Shown here piece after piece: positions 11,537-24,319 of a DNA stretch of 64,000 nucleotides (position 1 is the first letter of the stretch; every line of letters begins with the position of its first letter). The translations under genes and the position numbers were made by a program. Location of the stretch: contig NC_133202.1 in assembly GCF_958299795.1 (NCBI RefSeq), positions 22,667,873 through 22,731,872 of the forward strand, read 5' to 3'. The notes beneath the pieces are model-generated. The model was given only the letters and a program-made list of their open reading frames with translations, ran no database searches and had not been told where the DNA came from. The stretch is from Porites lutea. Lineage: Eukaryota > Cnidaria > Anthozoa > Scleractinia > Poritidae.

Positions 11537-12163
11537 TTAACCCATTCGCCCCTGAACCGCCCGTAACCGCCCGTGCGGATCCAGGTCCTTTCTACCCTTT
11601 GTGACGTCATCATTTTTAACGGTCGAGGACAACTTTCTTCGCTAACTTGTGTAGAGTGAAGAGATCTTTCAAACCATACCAGAATGAGCACGATTCAGTC
11701 AAGGACACCGGAGAAAGAAGCAAAAAAACCACGTGACATAGACCTGAAAATCTCCATGAAAATCTTGTTGCATTGCTCACCTACCTTTCCTTTCACCTAA
11801 TCCTAAGATCCTAAAAGCTTTCCTAAAAACTCTTCGCACCAAAATGAAGCCTACTAAATGCCCAGCAAGAGAAAAAAAAAATGAGGCAAGAAAAGCGAAA
11901 AAAGAAGGGAGGAGAGAAAGCGAAAAGTAAAAGTCAAGACTGCTGTGTCACTTTTAAACCCAATCTCGAAATTTTGCTTTCTGCGCATGCCCGAACTTTG
12001 CAAGCTGATATTTTGCATCTGGATCAGAAGGCCGCGAAGTGTACGACCTGTAAACAGGTTTCTGGTGAGTTTTAGCTCTTTATAGCACGACAGTGACCAG
12101 AAAACCACTCGACTAGCTTCAAAATGCGTTTTTCGGCAAAATCTCCAGGAGCGAATGGGTTAA
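11537..12163. mobile_element. 627-bp TTAA-flanked non-autonomous DNA transposon
   Basis: The element starts TTAACCCATTCGCCCCTG and ends CAGGAGCGAATGGGTTAA. These are imperfect terminal inverted repeats bounded on both sides by TTAA. TTAA target duplication is diagnostic of piggyBac and Kolobok superfamilies. The interior holds only short A-rich frames with no transposase motif. A candidate mobiliser of the Kolobok type is discussed at 18728-25376. Confidence 0.7.
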
Positions 12164-13050
12164 CGCGCGGCATTTTGATTTGAGTACTCTTGCAAGCGAT
12201 GTTCACTGAACGACCGAAAACAATCGGCACAGCGATTAAAATTACAAGAGGGACTACTAACAATCAATAAAAGAAATATAATTCAGTGAAACATATACAG
12301 AAACAACAATTTTCATTCAGGAAGACAAGTGTTAAAGTATCCCTAAAAATCCTGAGTCTTCAAGCTTCAAGCTTAAGTTTATGTTTTAAGCCGGCTTCCC
12401 GGTGTTTGCTTTTTTCAAAGACAAACTCGAGGCAAGAAAATCGCTCAAAGCTTTCTTTTCCGGCCAGAATTATAAGTAAATATTCTTTGGAACGTTTTCT
12501 TTCTATTTGCGGTGAGAAACTGTCTAAAGGCTTTTTAAAGTTCTGTAAGCTTATATCAAACCTGATACTCGGTCAAATCTTACAAACGTGCATAAACTAA
12601 ATGACCGCATAAACTCCGCTCAACTTCATTAAATTAGATCCAAAAAAACAAACATCAAATACAATAATTTCTCTGGCTTACCATTCGAGATGCAGCTCCT
12701 GAAAGGTATGAAGAAAAGCCAGTATCGCTTCAGGCTTTGCAATCCTCTTACGCATCAAGCAAGGTGAAAACGAAAACAATGCCATCCGAAATCGGATTTC
12801 CGACTTTGACAAGCGACGTATTCCTCAACCAAAAACCCAATAAACAAACTAGCCATGAATAACAGAGGACTCCTGATAGCAGCTGAATTTCATTTTGCAC
12901 ATCCAGTGGAAAAAGACATTTAAAAACATCACAAGTTGACACAAAACTCTGTCAGCTTCAGCTGTCAAAGTAAACAAGATTCAAGATGCTGCATAAATTT
13001 TCCGCATGAACTCACCTGTCAAATTTTGACCAATCAGAGCATAAAAATTG
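12164..13050. other. Intergenic, no supported gene
   Basis: Short ORFs on both strands lack domain similarity and splice context. Confidence 0.4.
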
Positions 13051-13251
13051 GACGTAGAGCGTGACCAACGCGTGACCATGGTGAGAAAAGTCAAAAGCAA
13101 CTGTCTTCCCTGCCTGTAACAGCTGGCTGAATTTTCGCGTCCAGGGTCAGTTTGCAATCAAAATTTTAACTGTGTAGCGCATAAACACAACATATTTCTT
13201 ATGAATTTAGAAAAAACTTGAACTTGAGCCTGCGATCACTTGAAAACTAGT

Positions 13252-13852
13252 AACTTGTCAGCGGATAACTTCAAAAAATACTTGACCTCGATGGGTCGAC
13301 ACCTGAGCCTGCGATACGGTCAAATGATACTGGTCAGCGGGTACCCTGTTTTGACAGCTGTCAATTGATCAAAACATTAATGTCCAATATGTGTGCATTA
13401 TCAGTTTAACTAGTAAAAGTATGAGATTGAACATTGTTCGCGATCTAGTAAAACAATTAACTGGTCAGCGGACAGCTTCCAAATAAATCACGTCACCTCG
13501 ATGAGTTGACACATGAGCCCGCGATATGGTCATGGGATACTGGTCAGTGGCTATCCTGTTTTGACAGCTGTCAATTGACCATATTGTGAATGTCCTAAAA
13601 TCCTATATTAAAGATGTGGACTTGCCAAGACACGCCTGAGACACCCCTCCCTTCCTTTTGATAGTCTCCCCTACCCCACCCGTACAATCTGTAGACGCGT
13701 ACGTACGTATGTACGTACGTACGTACGTACGCTCGGTCAATCACGTGACAACCAAACGAAAAGAGGTTGACCATATTCCATGAGTATGGGGCTCTGTCCC
13801 ACGCGCGCTTCGCGCGCGCGGGAGCCCCGCTATTAATGATAAATTAAATAGC
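13252..13852. repeat. Direct repeats plus ACGT microsatellite
   Basis: Two copies of a unit of about 180 bp (starting about 13252 and 13432) share GGTCAGCGGA, CCTCGATG followed by GTTGACAC or GTCGACAC, GATACTGGTCAG and CCTGTTTTGACAGCTGTCAA. They are followed by a (GTAC)n tract at about 13697-13731 and a GC-rich palindromic CGCGCGCTTCGCGCGCG at about 13803. This reads as one interspersed element whose tail carries the microsatellite. There is no ORF. Confidence 0.6.
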
Positions 13853-14065
13853 GCACCGGTAAACTGTTTGAAAACTTCATGCTAGATATACGTTGATAGT
13901 GGCTAGATTCTTCTTCAACCCTAAACCAGCATGACTGAAGAATGATCGTCAAATATTGGTGGTAGTCGTGGCCAATTCTACATTAATTTTATTTCAGTTT
14001 AATTAGTCTGTTCATTATACGCCTGTTTAAGCTCGTTATTACATCAATGATGATCATGAAATCAA

Positions 14066-14120
14066 TCAATCAACTTTATTTAAACACGGTGAATGGCTCA
14101 GTAAGCTGGTTTTGAGAGAT
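14066..14120 (-). repeat. Possible LINE/SINE 3' end with TTGA tail
   Basis: On the minus strand the sequence reads AAATAAAGTTGATTGATTGA, a polyadenylation-like signal running into a (TTGA)n tail, as at the 3' ends of some non-LTR elements. No coding portion is visible upstream, so this is tentative. Confidence 0.3.
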
Positions 14121-14818
14121 GCGCTGTGATAATTACAAGGTATAAAAATTAAGACTAGTGAAGAACTAACAATAATTAGCACAAGAATTGACAGTTTTAT
14201 CTGTTCCTATCGACTCTCGTAAACGTGACTATCTAGTTCGCATGGTAAGCAAGTCTAATAATGCCAGTAAAAAATAGTATTAATTTGAAATACTATGCCT
14301 GGTGTGCAGATAGTCGATAAGACTAAGGATGTCCGAAATCTGGATCACCGAACGTATGATTTGAAATACTTGACGCAGATGCTTAACGATGCCATTTTTG
14401 ACGGTCAATGCCATCGTTAGTAACCAAGTCTTGTAGCAAGGTAGATTTATTATGTGACATGGATTTCGTAACAACATATTTAATTAAGTACAGTGGTCAT
14501 ACCCAGGCGATTTTTGGAATTTTCGAAGGTAGTCGCTGCGCAAAGATCATGGGAAAGCTTCAAAAACGCAAATGCTAAAGTGAGAGCTCCTTGCTCGGCA
14601 ACTACATCAGAAAATCACAAGAAAGAATCGCCAGTAGACATTCAATAAAGTAAAGAGGTAATGAGGACCTTGAGATTGTTCACTCTATTCTCTTGAACGA
14701 CTCATCTCCCACCCCTAATTATCGCGAAAATTTAATTTATGTTGAAAAAAAATGAGTAGCACACATATTTTTTTGTTTTGTTTTAATGCTGTTTGTATTT
14801 GTGTTCAGTCGTTTCAGC

Positions 14819-16742
14819 TCATGCAACAGGTGGTTCCACTTCTTCAATGATGATCCTGCTAACTGAATTCCAGCTGGTGAAGGCGTCTGCGTTTCCATAT
14901 TGATAGCAGTTTCCGACGCTGAAACCAACTAAGACTCTTCCTGAATTCAATCCACCACAAAAGCCCTCGATGTTGGCCGATCTATGGATGTTAATGTTGC
15001 TGCCTTGGTACACGACTCCATCGATGGCGGCTGGATTGGTACATTCGCTACTGTTGAACGTGAAGAACCATCTCTTGCAACATTTGCTGCAGCCCTGAAT
15101 GCGAAGATTCCCCACGTAAACTACGTGTAGGTAGGTATTATTTTCCTTCTTTTCAAACTCGCACACCTACAGTTTGAACGATATTAATGAACACAGTATT
15201 TAGTTAACTCTACTGGCGTTAGGTGACTACTATTTTTGTATGTAATTTGCTCGTCGCACGTGCAATTCCTGATGAGAACATACATTGTGGCATAGGTCGT
15301 CTGCCCTTCATCAGTGAATTTCGCTCCGGCGAAATTTCCGGTAACCCGAAATTTCTTCAAAATTGTGCTTTATTTAACGAAAGTCTAGTGAAGGTGATTT
15401 TCATCGAGATTTCGTTCTGCTTTCCGCGGCGATTTTTTGCAAAAAGTAACTGAGGAATTAAATTTCGGCTCTTATTGGAGCTATATATATATTGCATTGC
15501 TTTACACCTTATTTCATGAAATAATGGCAAATTTAGTAAGCATGTTGTCTTCATGTGATAATTAGCTGTCGATGTCTCGTTTCAAGGTAAAAGCGGATTC
15601 TGCAGATGCAGATGAGGTAAGAGAGCTTATAAACATTGACATGAAAGAAAGTAACATTGCCACCATTTTGGTAAACAGGGGTTTTCTATTAAGAGTTGAT
15701 CAATTCCCAGCATGCACGTAAAGCTGTCGCATCGTCTAGTTGGAAAGTTTTTTTTTTTGTCTTGGAGCTTACAAACAATAGAGAATTCTTACAAGAACAG
15801 GAAATTCGAAGGTTAATTTGCTCTAGCAGATTTGCATGAAAAAAGAGCGTTAATGAGTTCCCAGCTTATGGAATCGCTTTTAATTAGTTCTTATCAACCA
15901 ACGTGAAAGTAGTGATATCACTTGCCCACCATCACTTGGGACTGAAAGATGAGTCTAAGATTCCTTTCATGATATAGTATCAGTATGAGGAAAATTCTGT
16001 AAACCTTACATGCACTTGTCCATTGTCCCGACTATCTTTTGATTGGTCAAATGTCCAGGTGCATTGCTTCCATCTCCGGGGCAACGCTGGCTTTCCTCGT
16101 TCTCCATCCTTTCCGTCGCGACCGGGACATCCTGGTGGTCCCACAGCACCACTGGATCCTGGTATTCCCGGCGTTCCAGGTGTACCCGGAGTTCCTGGTG
16201 TGCCAGGGGTACCAGCTGGTCCTTGTAAGCAAGGTTGAGATGTCTGGCACGAATTTGCCTTTCATATAAAGGGAAAAAACAAAAACGAAAAAAAAGGAGA
16301 AAAAAAATTAAAATAGAAACATTAATGACGCATTCAGCACGGAAAAATTACACGTCAGCAATGTTTTTGCAGTTGTCTCACGAAACTGCTTAAAGAAAAA
16401 AATGAAACACTATTCTGTTGTGCTAAACTGGAGTAGTTTTTTTGAAAGAAAACTCGGGTTAAATAACAGCTTTTGTCTTTGTTGGAGTTCTTACCAAGTT
16501 GGTACGCCTGTACAATACCGTGACACAGACAAAGATCGACTGCGAATATGGTCAGTGAGAATGTAGAATTGCGAAAAACAAATGAATACGAGTAGCCACT
16601 GTTATCAAAATTAAGATCTTTCTATGATATCATTATTTGTAGGTAATAATATGCTTACGGTTTTTCCTCCTGCGATTGCCTGTGTAGGAATATCCCAAAA
16701 TATCAAATAGAGTTGGAAAAATAAACACAGAAGATAGTACAT
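14819..16742 (-). CDS. CTHRC1: CTHRC1-like secreted short collagen (copy A, complete, 3 exons)
   Basis: Exons on the minus strand are 16742-16659 (signal peptide, [19 protein letters not shown]), 16258-16010 and 15166-14819. All junctions are GT-AG and phase 0. The total is 226 residues, against about 243 for vertebrate CTHRC1. Exon 2 opens with [10 protein letters not shown], matching the family's CLQGPAGVPG. It carries about 12 Gly-X-Y triplets ([10 protein letters not shown]...DGKDGERG), then a WKQCTW motif. Exon 3 is the family's globular C-terminus: [33 protein letters not shown], and [15 protein letters not shown] then stop. CTHRC1 proteins are secreted trimeric matrix proteins linked to Wnt signalling and matrix remodelling in vertebrates. 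The role in cnidarians is inferred. A TATA box lies about 95 bp upstream of the ATG. An acceptor giving a 13-nt microexon at about 16500 was considered and dropped. Confidence 0.92.
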
Positions 16743-16835
16743 TGTGTTTCCTAACAACGTGTGTCTCCTGAGTAGCCTTCACTCTTTTCCCTGCAGCTGG
16801 TTGAGGACAAAGTGGGAAGAAACCTTGTGTTGGCC

Positions 16836-16843
16836 TATTTATA
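16836..16843 (-). promoter_or_regulatory. TATA box of CTHRC1-like copy A
   Basis: On the minus strand TATAAATAGG begins 101 bp upstream of the ATG at 16742. This predicts transcription start near 16810 and a 5' UTR of about 70 nt without an upstream intron. Confidence 0.6.
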
Positions 16844-16974
16844 CCCATTTTTCCTGTTACAGCTCTATGTAGGGACGTGCCAAAGAAATTGATCGTTTTG
16901 GTTTTATTGTCAATTGAAAGGGTTTGTGGTGAAATCAAAACAGGATTAAGGGGTGAGGTCCAACGTACTAACAA

Positions 16975-18674
16975 TTACACTAAGCTGGTTATGCGTTCTC
17001 TTCACTAAAGAGACTCTTGATAGCAGGAATAATCGGGTTTGAGTTAAAGCTCACGTATCTTGAGTGATAATTTGGAAAGAGAGTCCATTCTTGTTGCATT
17101 GGCGTTTTGCTTAAAGTCCATATAGCCAGGCCCCAACTAAAAGGTCATTGGGGCCTAAACGCAGCCATTTAAATCTGCACCGAAAGATAGTAAGAGCAAT
17201 TTACGCGAAATTATCTGCTTTTCGTGACTTGTATAATACATGACTGTCATCTCAAGGAGAAGGCTAATGGTGCTCTTAAGTGACCTTTAGGCTAATTTGT
17301 CGCTCCTTGTCTCAATTCTTTAGTTTCCTTAATTTCGCTGATATGAGCTAGAGATGTTCATATGTTTTAATTGTTTCGTTTTCTGGATTTCACTGCCATT
17401 GGTAGCTAACATAAGCTAATCCACGGTGTACAGGAATTTTCAACGCAAATAAATCTAAATGATCTGTGTCTCATGGTTTACTTTATATACTTTACATATA
17501 CACTAACGATCATAATCTTGAAATTACAATCAAGGATACGACACCGGCCTGTCGGCGGAGGAGTGAACAAGTCTTCAGTGGAGGTCGAAATCTCTTGGTA
17601 AGTTTTCAAATTAAATCTGTTCATAATTCAAGTTCAAGATTATGATGGCGTAGGTATAGTTGAAGATAACATCGGATAGACTTTATGTTCGCGCAGGAAT
17701 GGGAAGTTGATGAGAGTGGGGAAAATGAAGACTTATTATTTCACGACAAACCCTACCGACACAGAAATAATGCACTAACAGAGGGACGAGAATCGCAACA
17801 ATCTTTTCCTCGATTAGAAACAGGGTCTTAACAATTTTTCTAATTAGATCCGTCTTAGCTCTGAAACCTTACCTGATGTCGACCGACGGGATCAAAGTAT
17901 TTATAAGCTAATCTAGTGACGAGCATTAATTTACACGTGCAGTTTAACACACTTAATTTGCCTTATAGTATTTATTCTATTAAAACAATAATATGAATAT
18001 ATAACCCCAACGTAAATAATCTTATTACAACAAAAGTGATTTGTTTTTCTTGGGTCGCAGGAAGGAAATAACAAGCGTTGTTTGATTTCGCTTAAAAAAA
18101 GCATGTAACAAAGATTTTGAAGTCAAGTTTTATTCCATCATTTGTTTTCTTCTGAGGAGGACGACACAGACCTGAATTTCGGTGTTTTTGGTGTTTTTTG
18201 GTATTTGTATCACGTGTTTGCCTCGGTGTTTTGAGTGATATTATTGCATTTGTTCCATGTTAACACAGGATTGACGTAGACTCAAAATCTTACCACAACA
18301 TGACAGCAGGAAATTACAAGCGAACACATTTGTACACGTACTTACCATTTAGCCAAAAATGCAGATTTGTTTTAGGCAGCAGGTCCGCGGAGCAGTTTCT
18401 AAAGGTCAAATGAACCAAAAATTCGACATTTTTTATTTTAGTTCAATTCTAGTGAAATGTGTTCAAGATGACCCAAATAAACATACCATGAAGTTTCAGC
18501 TCAATGGAAGCAAGCGTCTCCGAGATATTCGGAATTAAAAATTGCTATTTTTTGGCCCTTATCTTCGTATAGTGGTCGGAAAAATTGTCGGAAAAAAATA
18601 GGTTGTTACGTCAATGTTGGTCCCAGGTGGAAAAACGCGGGAAATTCAAAACAGTGTTTTCGAGTCGGCTTAGC
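16975..18674. other. Intergenic between CTHRC1-like copy A and the THAP gene
   Basis: No gene is seen. A small hairpin (AGGCCCCAACT ... ATTGGGGCCT) sits at about 17130. The part from about 17750 is similar to 36040-36290 (separate entry). Confidence 0.4.
17750..17990. repeat. Diverged duplicate of 36040-36290
   Basis: Both segments share, in order, CTACCGACAC, GCACTAA, AGAATCG, TCCTCGATTAG, CTGAAACCTT, CTAATCTAG and an ACTTGCC/ATTTGCC end, with unrelated bases between. Neither is coding. They could be copies of an unlisted interspersed repeat or an old segmental duplication. Confidence 0.5.
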
Positions 18675-18762
18675 GCAGAAATTATGGTGTTTTGTGCGGC
18701 CACAAACTGCACCAACCGGCAGAAATTATGGTGTTTTGTGCGACCACAAACTGCACCAACCG
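18675..18762 (+). repeat. 44-bp tandem duplication across the THAP start codon
   Basis: 18675-18718 and 18719-18762 are the same 44-bp unit with a single base difference. Each contains ATGGTGTTTTGTGCG. Because 44 is not a multiple of three, the upstream ATG (18684) is out of frame with the THAP domain and ends at 18779. The downstream ATG (18728) is in frame with it. Confidence 0.85.
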
Positions 18763-21219
18763 CTGAAAATCGAAAGTAAGTACTTTTAAATTTCCTGCTG
18801 ACCCCAAAATTCGAGAAGAATGGCAAAAAAATTTAAAAAGAGAATCGTTTCAACCAACAAAACATTCACGCTTATGCGAGAATCATTTTACGAAGGAAAG
18901 TTTTGATGAAAGTTATGCGATTAAACTTTCCCTGGGTTTAAAACCTGGGAAGCCTCAGCTAAAAAAAACGCAGTACCAACTATTTTTAACTTCGCCAACT
19001 TTGGACGAGACAAGAAAAGAAGAGGGACTGGTCAAAATGAAAGTGAGCTTTCGGCCTTTGCGAAACGCAGAAAGTTGGAGGTAAGACAAGGATTTGTATC
19101 ATTACTCATACTGTCCTTAAATACTTACCGAAGTAAAAAGAGCAGAACCTGGTAAGCTTATATTAGTCACGATAAATGTATTATCTTAATTTGTTATTCT
19201 TTATTAGGCGCGGCTTTAAGTTATAGAGGGTGAAAGGATGTTGAAGCATCTGATGTGCTTGATGTTTATGGCAGTTGTAATAGTCATCAGTATATAAGCT
19301 TAAGCCATAAATAGCGTATGTCAAGTACAAATGGTTGACTTAGCAAACTCGAATTTCAAGCTACGATCTCGATGTTTTTAGAGGTGGCATGGTCCGAGGG
19401 GACCGGTGCCTCCTCATTATTACTATTTGTAAGTAATTCTCGGTATATATGGTAAGTGTCCCGGTTATTGAAGTAAGGGAAGAAGTAAAGAAGAGCTCCC
19501 CTAAAATTCTGTAGGACGACATTCTACCAACAGTCTACCGACAGTCAGGGAAAGGAAAATATGTCTTCACTAATAAACCTTTAATAATTCAAGATACCCT
19601 TGTCTTGAGTAATTAAAATTAAAAAGTCACATCTGTACTTACTTGCATACTTTATCGATGAAACAGTAAGCCTAAAGTTACACGAATAATACGCCCTAGG
19701 AGTACTTTTTAAAAGATGTTTTATTCATCAGAAGTTATTATTTTCTCCTCTGTCTTTCATTGACCTAAAAAACAACGCGAGAATCTCCTAAAAGTTAAAC
19801 GAAAGCCAAAAATAGTGATGACGAGTAGCGAACTAACATAATACATCATGTATCAACTCTTAATGTTTCTTTCTAATTGTAGGTGCTGATGTGATGAATT
19901 TGTTACGTAAAAAGGGTAAATTTATTTCTTTATATTATTATATAAAAAAGGGACCAGGAAGCGACAATAAAACTTGTTGTCAAGTTGGTTATAGACTTTT
20001 CTTTTATTTGGTGGTTGCTAAAAGAACCGTTTTTGTTTGGCTAAACCGATTCACTTAGTTTACAGGGTAAAGCTCAGCAATGTGTTGCTGGTGAGGTGAT
20101 TAGACATTAAAAAAGAGGCTTGTTGGGGCCAAAAAAGTTATTGTCAGGTTAAAGCAAGAGCTATATTGCCGAGAGCCGTCGCAGCAACCAGAGTAAACCG
20201 CAAAAGACATCAAGGCGTGTCAGTTAAGGAACTCGACGTACGGTGCAGAAAAAGCCTTGGACGGTACATGCCGGTGATGTCTATAATGCGTCGAGAGAGG
20301 CAGCTGTTGGAAAATTTTGAAGTTTGACGAGCGATTCTATACGAGTAAAGTTTCCACCACTGGTGGTTTTTTGAAACGGCTCGTTTAGGAGCCACCAAGT
20401 TTATAAAAGTCAATGACCAATAAAATTACGATATCGTTGTAATATTACAGATCGTTTCCCCCTAACTTTTTTCTATGCTCAAGTTCAACAATTCTAAACA
20501 AACTGATTGACCGTTCGCATATTATAGAAATAAAAGACCTGAAATTTCATACTTTGTGAAAATTTAATAAGACTGATTTCTGACCTCCGATTCCGTGCAA
20601 TCAATCGCCCCACTAGAATAGCTTGTAGTAAACAGCAGTACTTATTCTTCTTGAGAGCTGTGAAGGTGAGAAATTCCGTTGCCTTAAAATTTAGGTACCT
20701 TCAGAACTACTAATTCGGGACGATCCAGCCGTTAACATATCTGGCAGCACTGACCTGCACGTTGAAGCTCACACTCAGACGGAAGAAACTAAAGAAGAAA
20801 AACCTAGTTGTAAACGGCCAAGTTGTGTTTTCACTCTCCATGGAAACCTACGACCAAAGACACCAAACTCGCAGAAGAAGTACAAAACAGTTGGAGTTCA
20901 AATATTCCCAGAAAAAATTGAGGCTGTAATTGAAACATATGGTAGGGTAGCCTACGACAAGTCATCCCAGACTACCAAAATAAGCCAGTTACAGGTATGG
21001 AAACATCCTTTTTTCCTCAGTGAAAAACAACTCCGTTTTGTTGCCCAACGTGAGCAATCAGAAAGATAGCGCCAATGCATTCAAAATCATATTATTTTAG
21101 GTGAGAAGCTGTCAAACCCAGACTCTGCGAATAAATTACAGATCTCTCCATGTGCAAACCCCTACTCCAAAAAGTAAGTAAAAATGAGTACATATCTAAA
21201 GCACATTGTGTTGCGCGGT

Positions 21220-21335
21220 TTAGCCTTTGTAGCAAGCGCTTCACTTGGAAGTATTTGGCCGCACGAAACACTCTCGCGCGCTCGTTCTTTCTTGCGCCCA
21301 AATACCTCCAAGCGCCCTGCTACACAGGCTAAGGC
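21220..21335. repeat. MITE in intron 3 of the THAP gene
   Basis: Inverted arms: TTAGCCTTTGTAGCAAGCGC at about 21222 and GCGCCCTGCTACACAGGCTAA ending near 21333 (one arm shown by first 20 bases). Between them, GGAAGTATTTGG is mirrored by CCAAATACCTCC. No target duplication was identified. Confidence 0.7.
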
Positions 21336-22639
21336 TATAATAATGATTTGTTAAATTCCCGTTCGACTTTTTTTACGCTACTCCAAACTGCTATTTCTCT
21401 TAAATTAACAGTGCTTTCCAGTGCAGTTCTGTGTTCTCTATCCGATGGCGGCCCACTACGAGTCTCCCAGCAACAGCCTGAAGTGCCGAGAAAATTAGAA
21501 ATTCCACCTAATAAAAAAATGTAGTATGCTGAGGAAGAGTTTGATACGGGAAGTACATGCAGTGATGATTACAGCAGTGATGAAGAGTGGTTAGTATTTT
21601 CCCTGTAGCCATCATCAGCTTAAAATATACCTGAAAGTAGTGGCCGAGCCCTTATGTTAGACCTTTTCTATTAACAGATATTACTTGAATGTAATTTTAG
21701 GAATCTGGAGGACTTAAAATCTGAATAAGATGTCGAGGACAAATGCGAGGAGGACGAGGAAAGTGAAAATATAGAGGAGGAAACTGCGCCGTATGGAAGG
21801 AAGTTTTTGGTATTTGAAAGTAACCTGTTAGAACTTTTCCAGACGTGTAACAAATGTCTTGCACCATCAGCACCTAGAGTTGAAAAAGCAGTCGGCTCCA
21901 TGATTGTCATTGTTTCAAAATGTTTAAAAGGCCGCACGAAGACCTGGGCGAGCCAAAGATGTGATGGAAAGCTGCCTTGGGGAAATATGCTGTGTGCCGC
22001 TGGAACACTCTTTACAGGGAGTAATCCTGCAAGAGTAGCGGCCTTTTTCAAGCATAACGGTGTTCAGTATATGTCCTTAAGGACTTACTACAAAATTCAG
22101 AGAGTTTACCTTGCCCCCGCAGTTAATCGATGCTGGGAAAATGAGCAACTGTCTCTTCTGCAGTCTCTTCAGCAGGGCAAAGCAATAGCTTTTGGTGGAG
22201 ATGGGAGGTGCGACTCTCCAGGTCATTCCGCTAAACATGGTGCATATCATCTGGTTGAGCTCGACCTTAATAAAGTTCTGGTCGTCGAACTTGTGCAGGT
22301 AAGTATCACCTTTTTACGTTTACATTTCGTGCAGTCCACATTAATTTTTGTTATTACAGTGTATGCGCCAGTTCAAAGCAATCACGAAAAGTAATATATA
22401 CGGAAAGTTAAGAATATGTCGAGAATCTGGGGCCCTCTTAATTTTATTGGTCCGCGACCATATTGTAAGATAAATCATTTTCCACTGAATTCAATGAAAT
22501 CCTGGCTCAGTTTGTGTTTCTGGGTACTCAGACCTGAATAATGATACTGAACAGAACAAGATACCAATAAAACGAAGCCGGCATCGATAGCACTAATCCT
22601 GTTTACACTCAGTTTTGTAGAGAACAGCCGTAGTGACTC

Positions 22640-22700
22640 TACCTTGTCTCCCACGTAGCCGTTTTGGTCTCGTCACGTAGCGCTCCTCCCTAACAAGGAA
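22640..22700. repeat. Fragment of an interspersed repeat
   Basis: The words CGTAGCCGTTTTGGTCTCGT and CACGTAGCGCTCCTCCCT resemble a repeat I recall from other cnidarian sequences. There is no internal structure here to confirm it. Confidence 0.3.
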
Positions 22701-24264
22701 GAAGGCTTTTCTTTGACCTTTAAAGCCAAAAACAAAACAGCGGCTTTCCAGGCCCAGTAATTACTGATACTTTTTTCAGAAGAACTCGATGTGTCTTTAA
22801 AGGATGGGATCTCTTAACGAAGGTTGTACTTTTATTCTTTGGTGGGGGGAGCATAATGAATACAGGTTCTTTACTAGTACAAATGTTGTTTGTTGCGTGT
22901 GAAGAACGATTAAATGGGAAATCTATTAATTGCAATGACTGAGGATAGGGAACCCAAAGACATAAAGCCTTTGCCAGGTCTTTGCGCTCCTTATGATCAT
23001 ATCTTTTTTTACTTTTAGAGCAATGAAGTTAAGAGTTCATACCATATGGAGTTCGAGGGCTTAAAAAGGGGTCTCACATTCATCAACAACAACGGAGTGA
23101 GCATCAAGACATTGGTTACTGACCGTCATTCTGGTATAAAGAAGTATTTGCGTGAGAACGAACAGGAAATCGATCACAGATTCGATTGCTGGCATGTGGC
23201 CACAAGTAAGTAATAAGACATCTTAAAACCTTTTATCAGGAAAGCTTCAAAACGGCGGTATTTAACACGCAATTATTTAATATTCAAACAGCATACATAC
23301 GCATTTTGAATGAAATAGCTTTTATTTCCTTATATTCAGAAACTGAGCGCAACAAAAGACCTTTCTACACAGTTGACTTGAAGGAATTTCTTCGCCAGTT
23401 TTCTAGGATCTACAGCTTTATGAGTCCCGTTACAGACAGACCTCCGCTTTTTTAAGTGAGGCTTGTTTGAGCTGATGCATGATATGCCTTTATGTTTATG
23501 TCTGTTTTTTTTTTTTTTTTTTTTTTTTTCAGACATATCAAAGAAGATCGAGGCTCTTGCAAAGAAAAAGCCGTGCGCTGTTGTTGGAAACTGAAAGCAA
23601 AGTATCTCAAATCACCTGTACTGGTGTGCTGCCAGCAGCCATGGGGATGGTGAGCAAGTAAAAGCCAAATGGCTCTCTATCTTAAATCATGTGACGAACA
23701 TACACGGGGGACACGCAGAAACCTTTCCAGAATGTGCCCATGGTCCGTTAGAAGAGGAAAGGAAATGGTTAAGGAGAGGTAATGCTACCCAGGAATAAAT
23801 CCAAATTATTATTATTCTTGCAGACCGTATTTCTGTCTATATAAATGTGTGACCTTGTCGCTTAGAAGCGTTGCACAAGCACAATATAGGGAAGATGGGT
23901 CTCCACACTGAAACCCACATCTCCTTCAGCGTTGTACATGTTATATGAGCAAACACTGTGGGATGGGTCGTACTGTTTATAGTTATTTTCTGAAAAGACT
24001 AGGCTAAAGTCCAACTCTTTGCATAACTTGCTTCACAGGTTCGAAAGCGTTCAAGGAATTGGATGGCATTATCACAAGTAAGTTTTTGCTGAAGGACATC
24101 CCAAAATTGTCCCCTGACAAACAGACATCCCTTGTCGAGGTCCTTCATAAAGTGGATATCTATTTTGCACCAAAACACACACATTTTTTCTACCAGGGAA
24201 TGAAAGCAAGGTATAAACAATGTCTCATAAATGGGAAGCGATAAGACACTTATACTTTATGATC

Positions 24265-24319
24265 TTTTTGGCTTACCACTTGCATAATAATAATTATTAT
24301 GCAAGTGGTAAGCCAAAAA
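24265..24319. repeat. Perfect 55-bp palindrome
   Basis: Arms of 27 bp (TTTTTGGCTTACCACTTGCA then TAATAAT) are exact reverse complements around a single central base, in the intron between THAP-gene exons 8 and 9. Perfect arms imply recent origin or template-switch formation. No target duplication was seen. Confidence 0.85.

Noticed and set aside
16023-16269. Plus-strand Pro/Gly-rich ORFs opposite the collagen exon
   Set aside because: They are antisense shadows of the Gly-X-Y codons on the minus strand. The minus frame has splice sites and the CTHRC1 motif.
16493-16505. 13-nt microexon (GCGTACCAACTTG) between AG and GTAAGA in CTHRC1-like copy A
   Set aside because: It fits phase only if exon 2 starts at a weak acceptor at 16221. 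The acceptor at 16258 has a strong pyrimidine tract and yields the family's CLQGPAG start.
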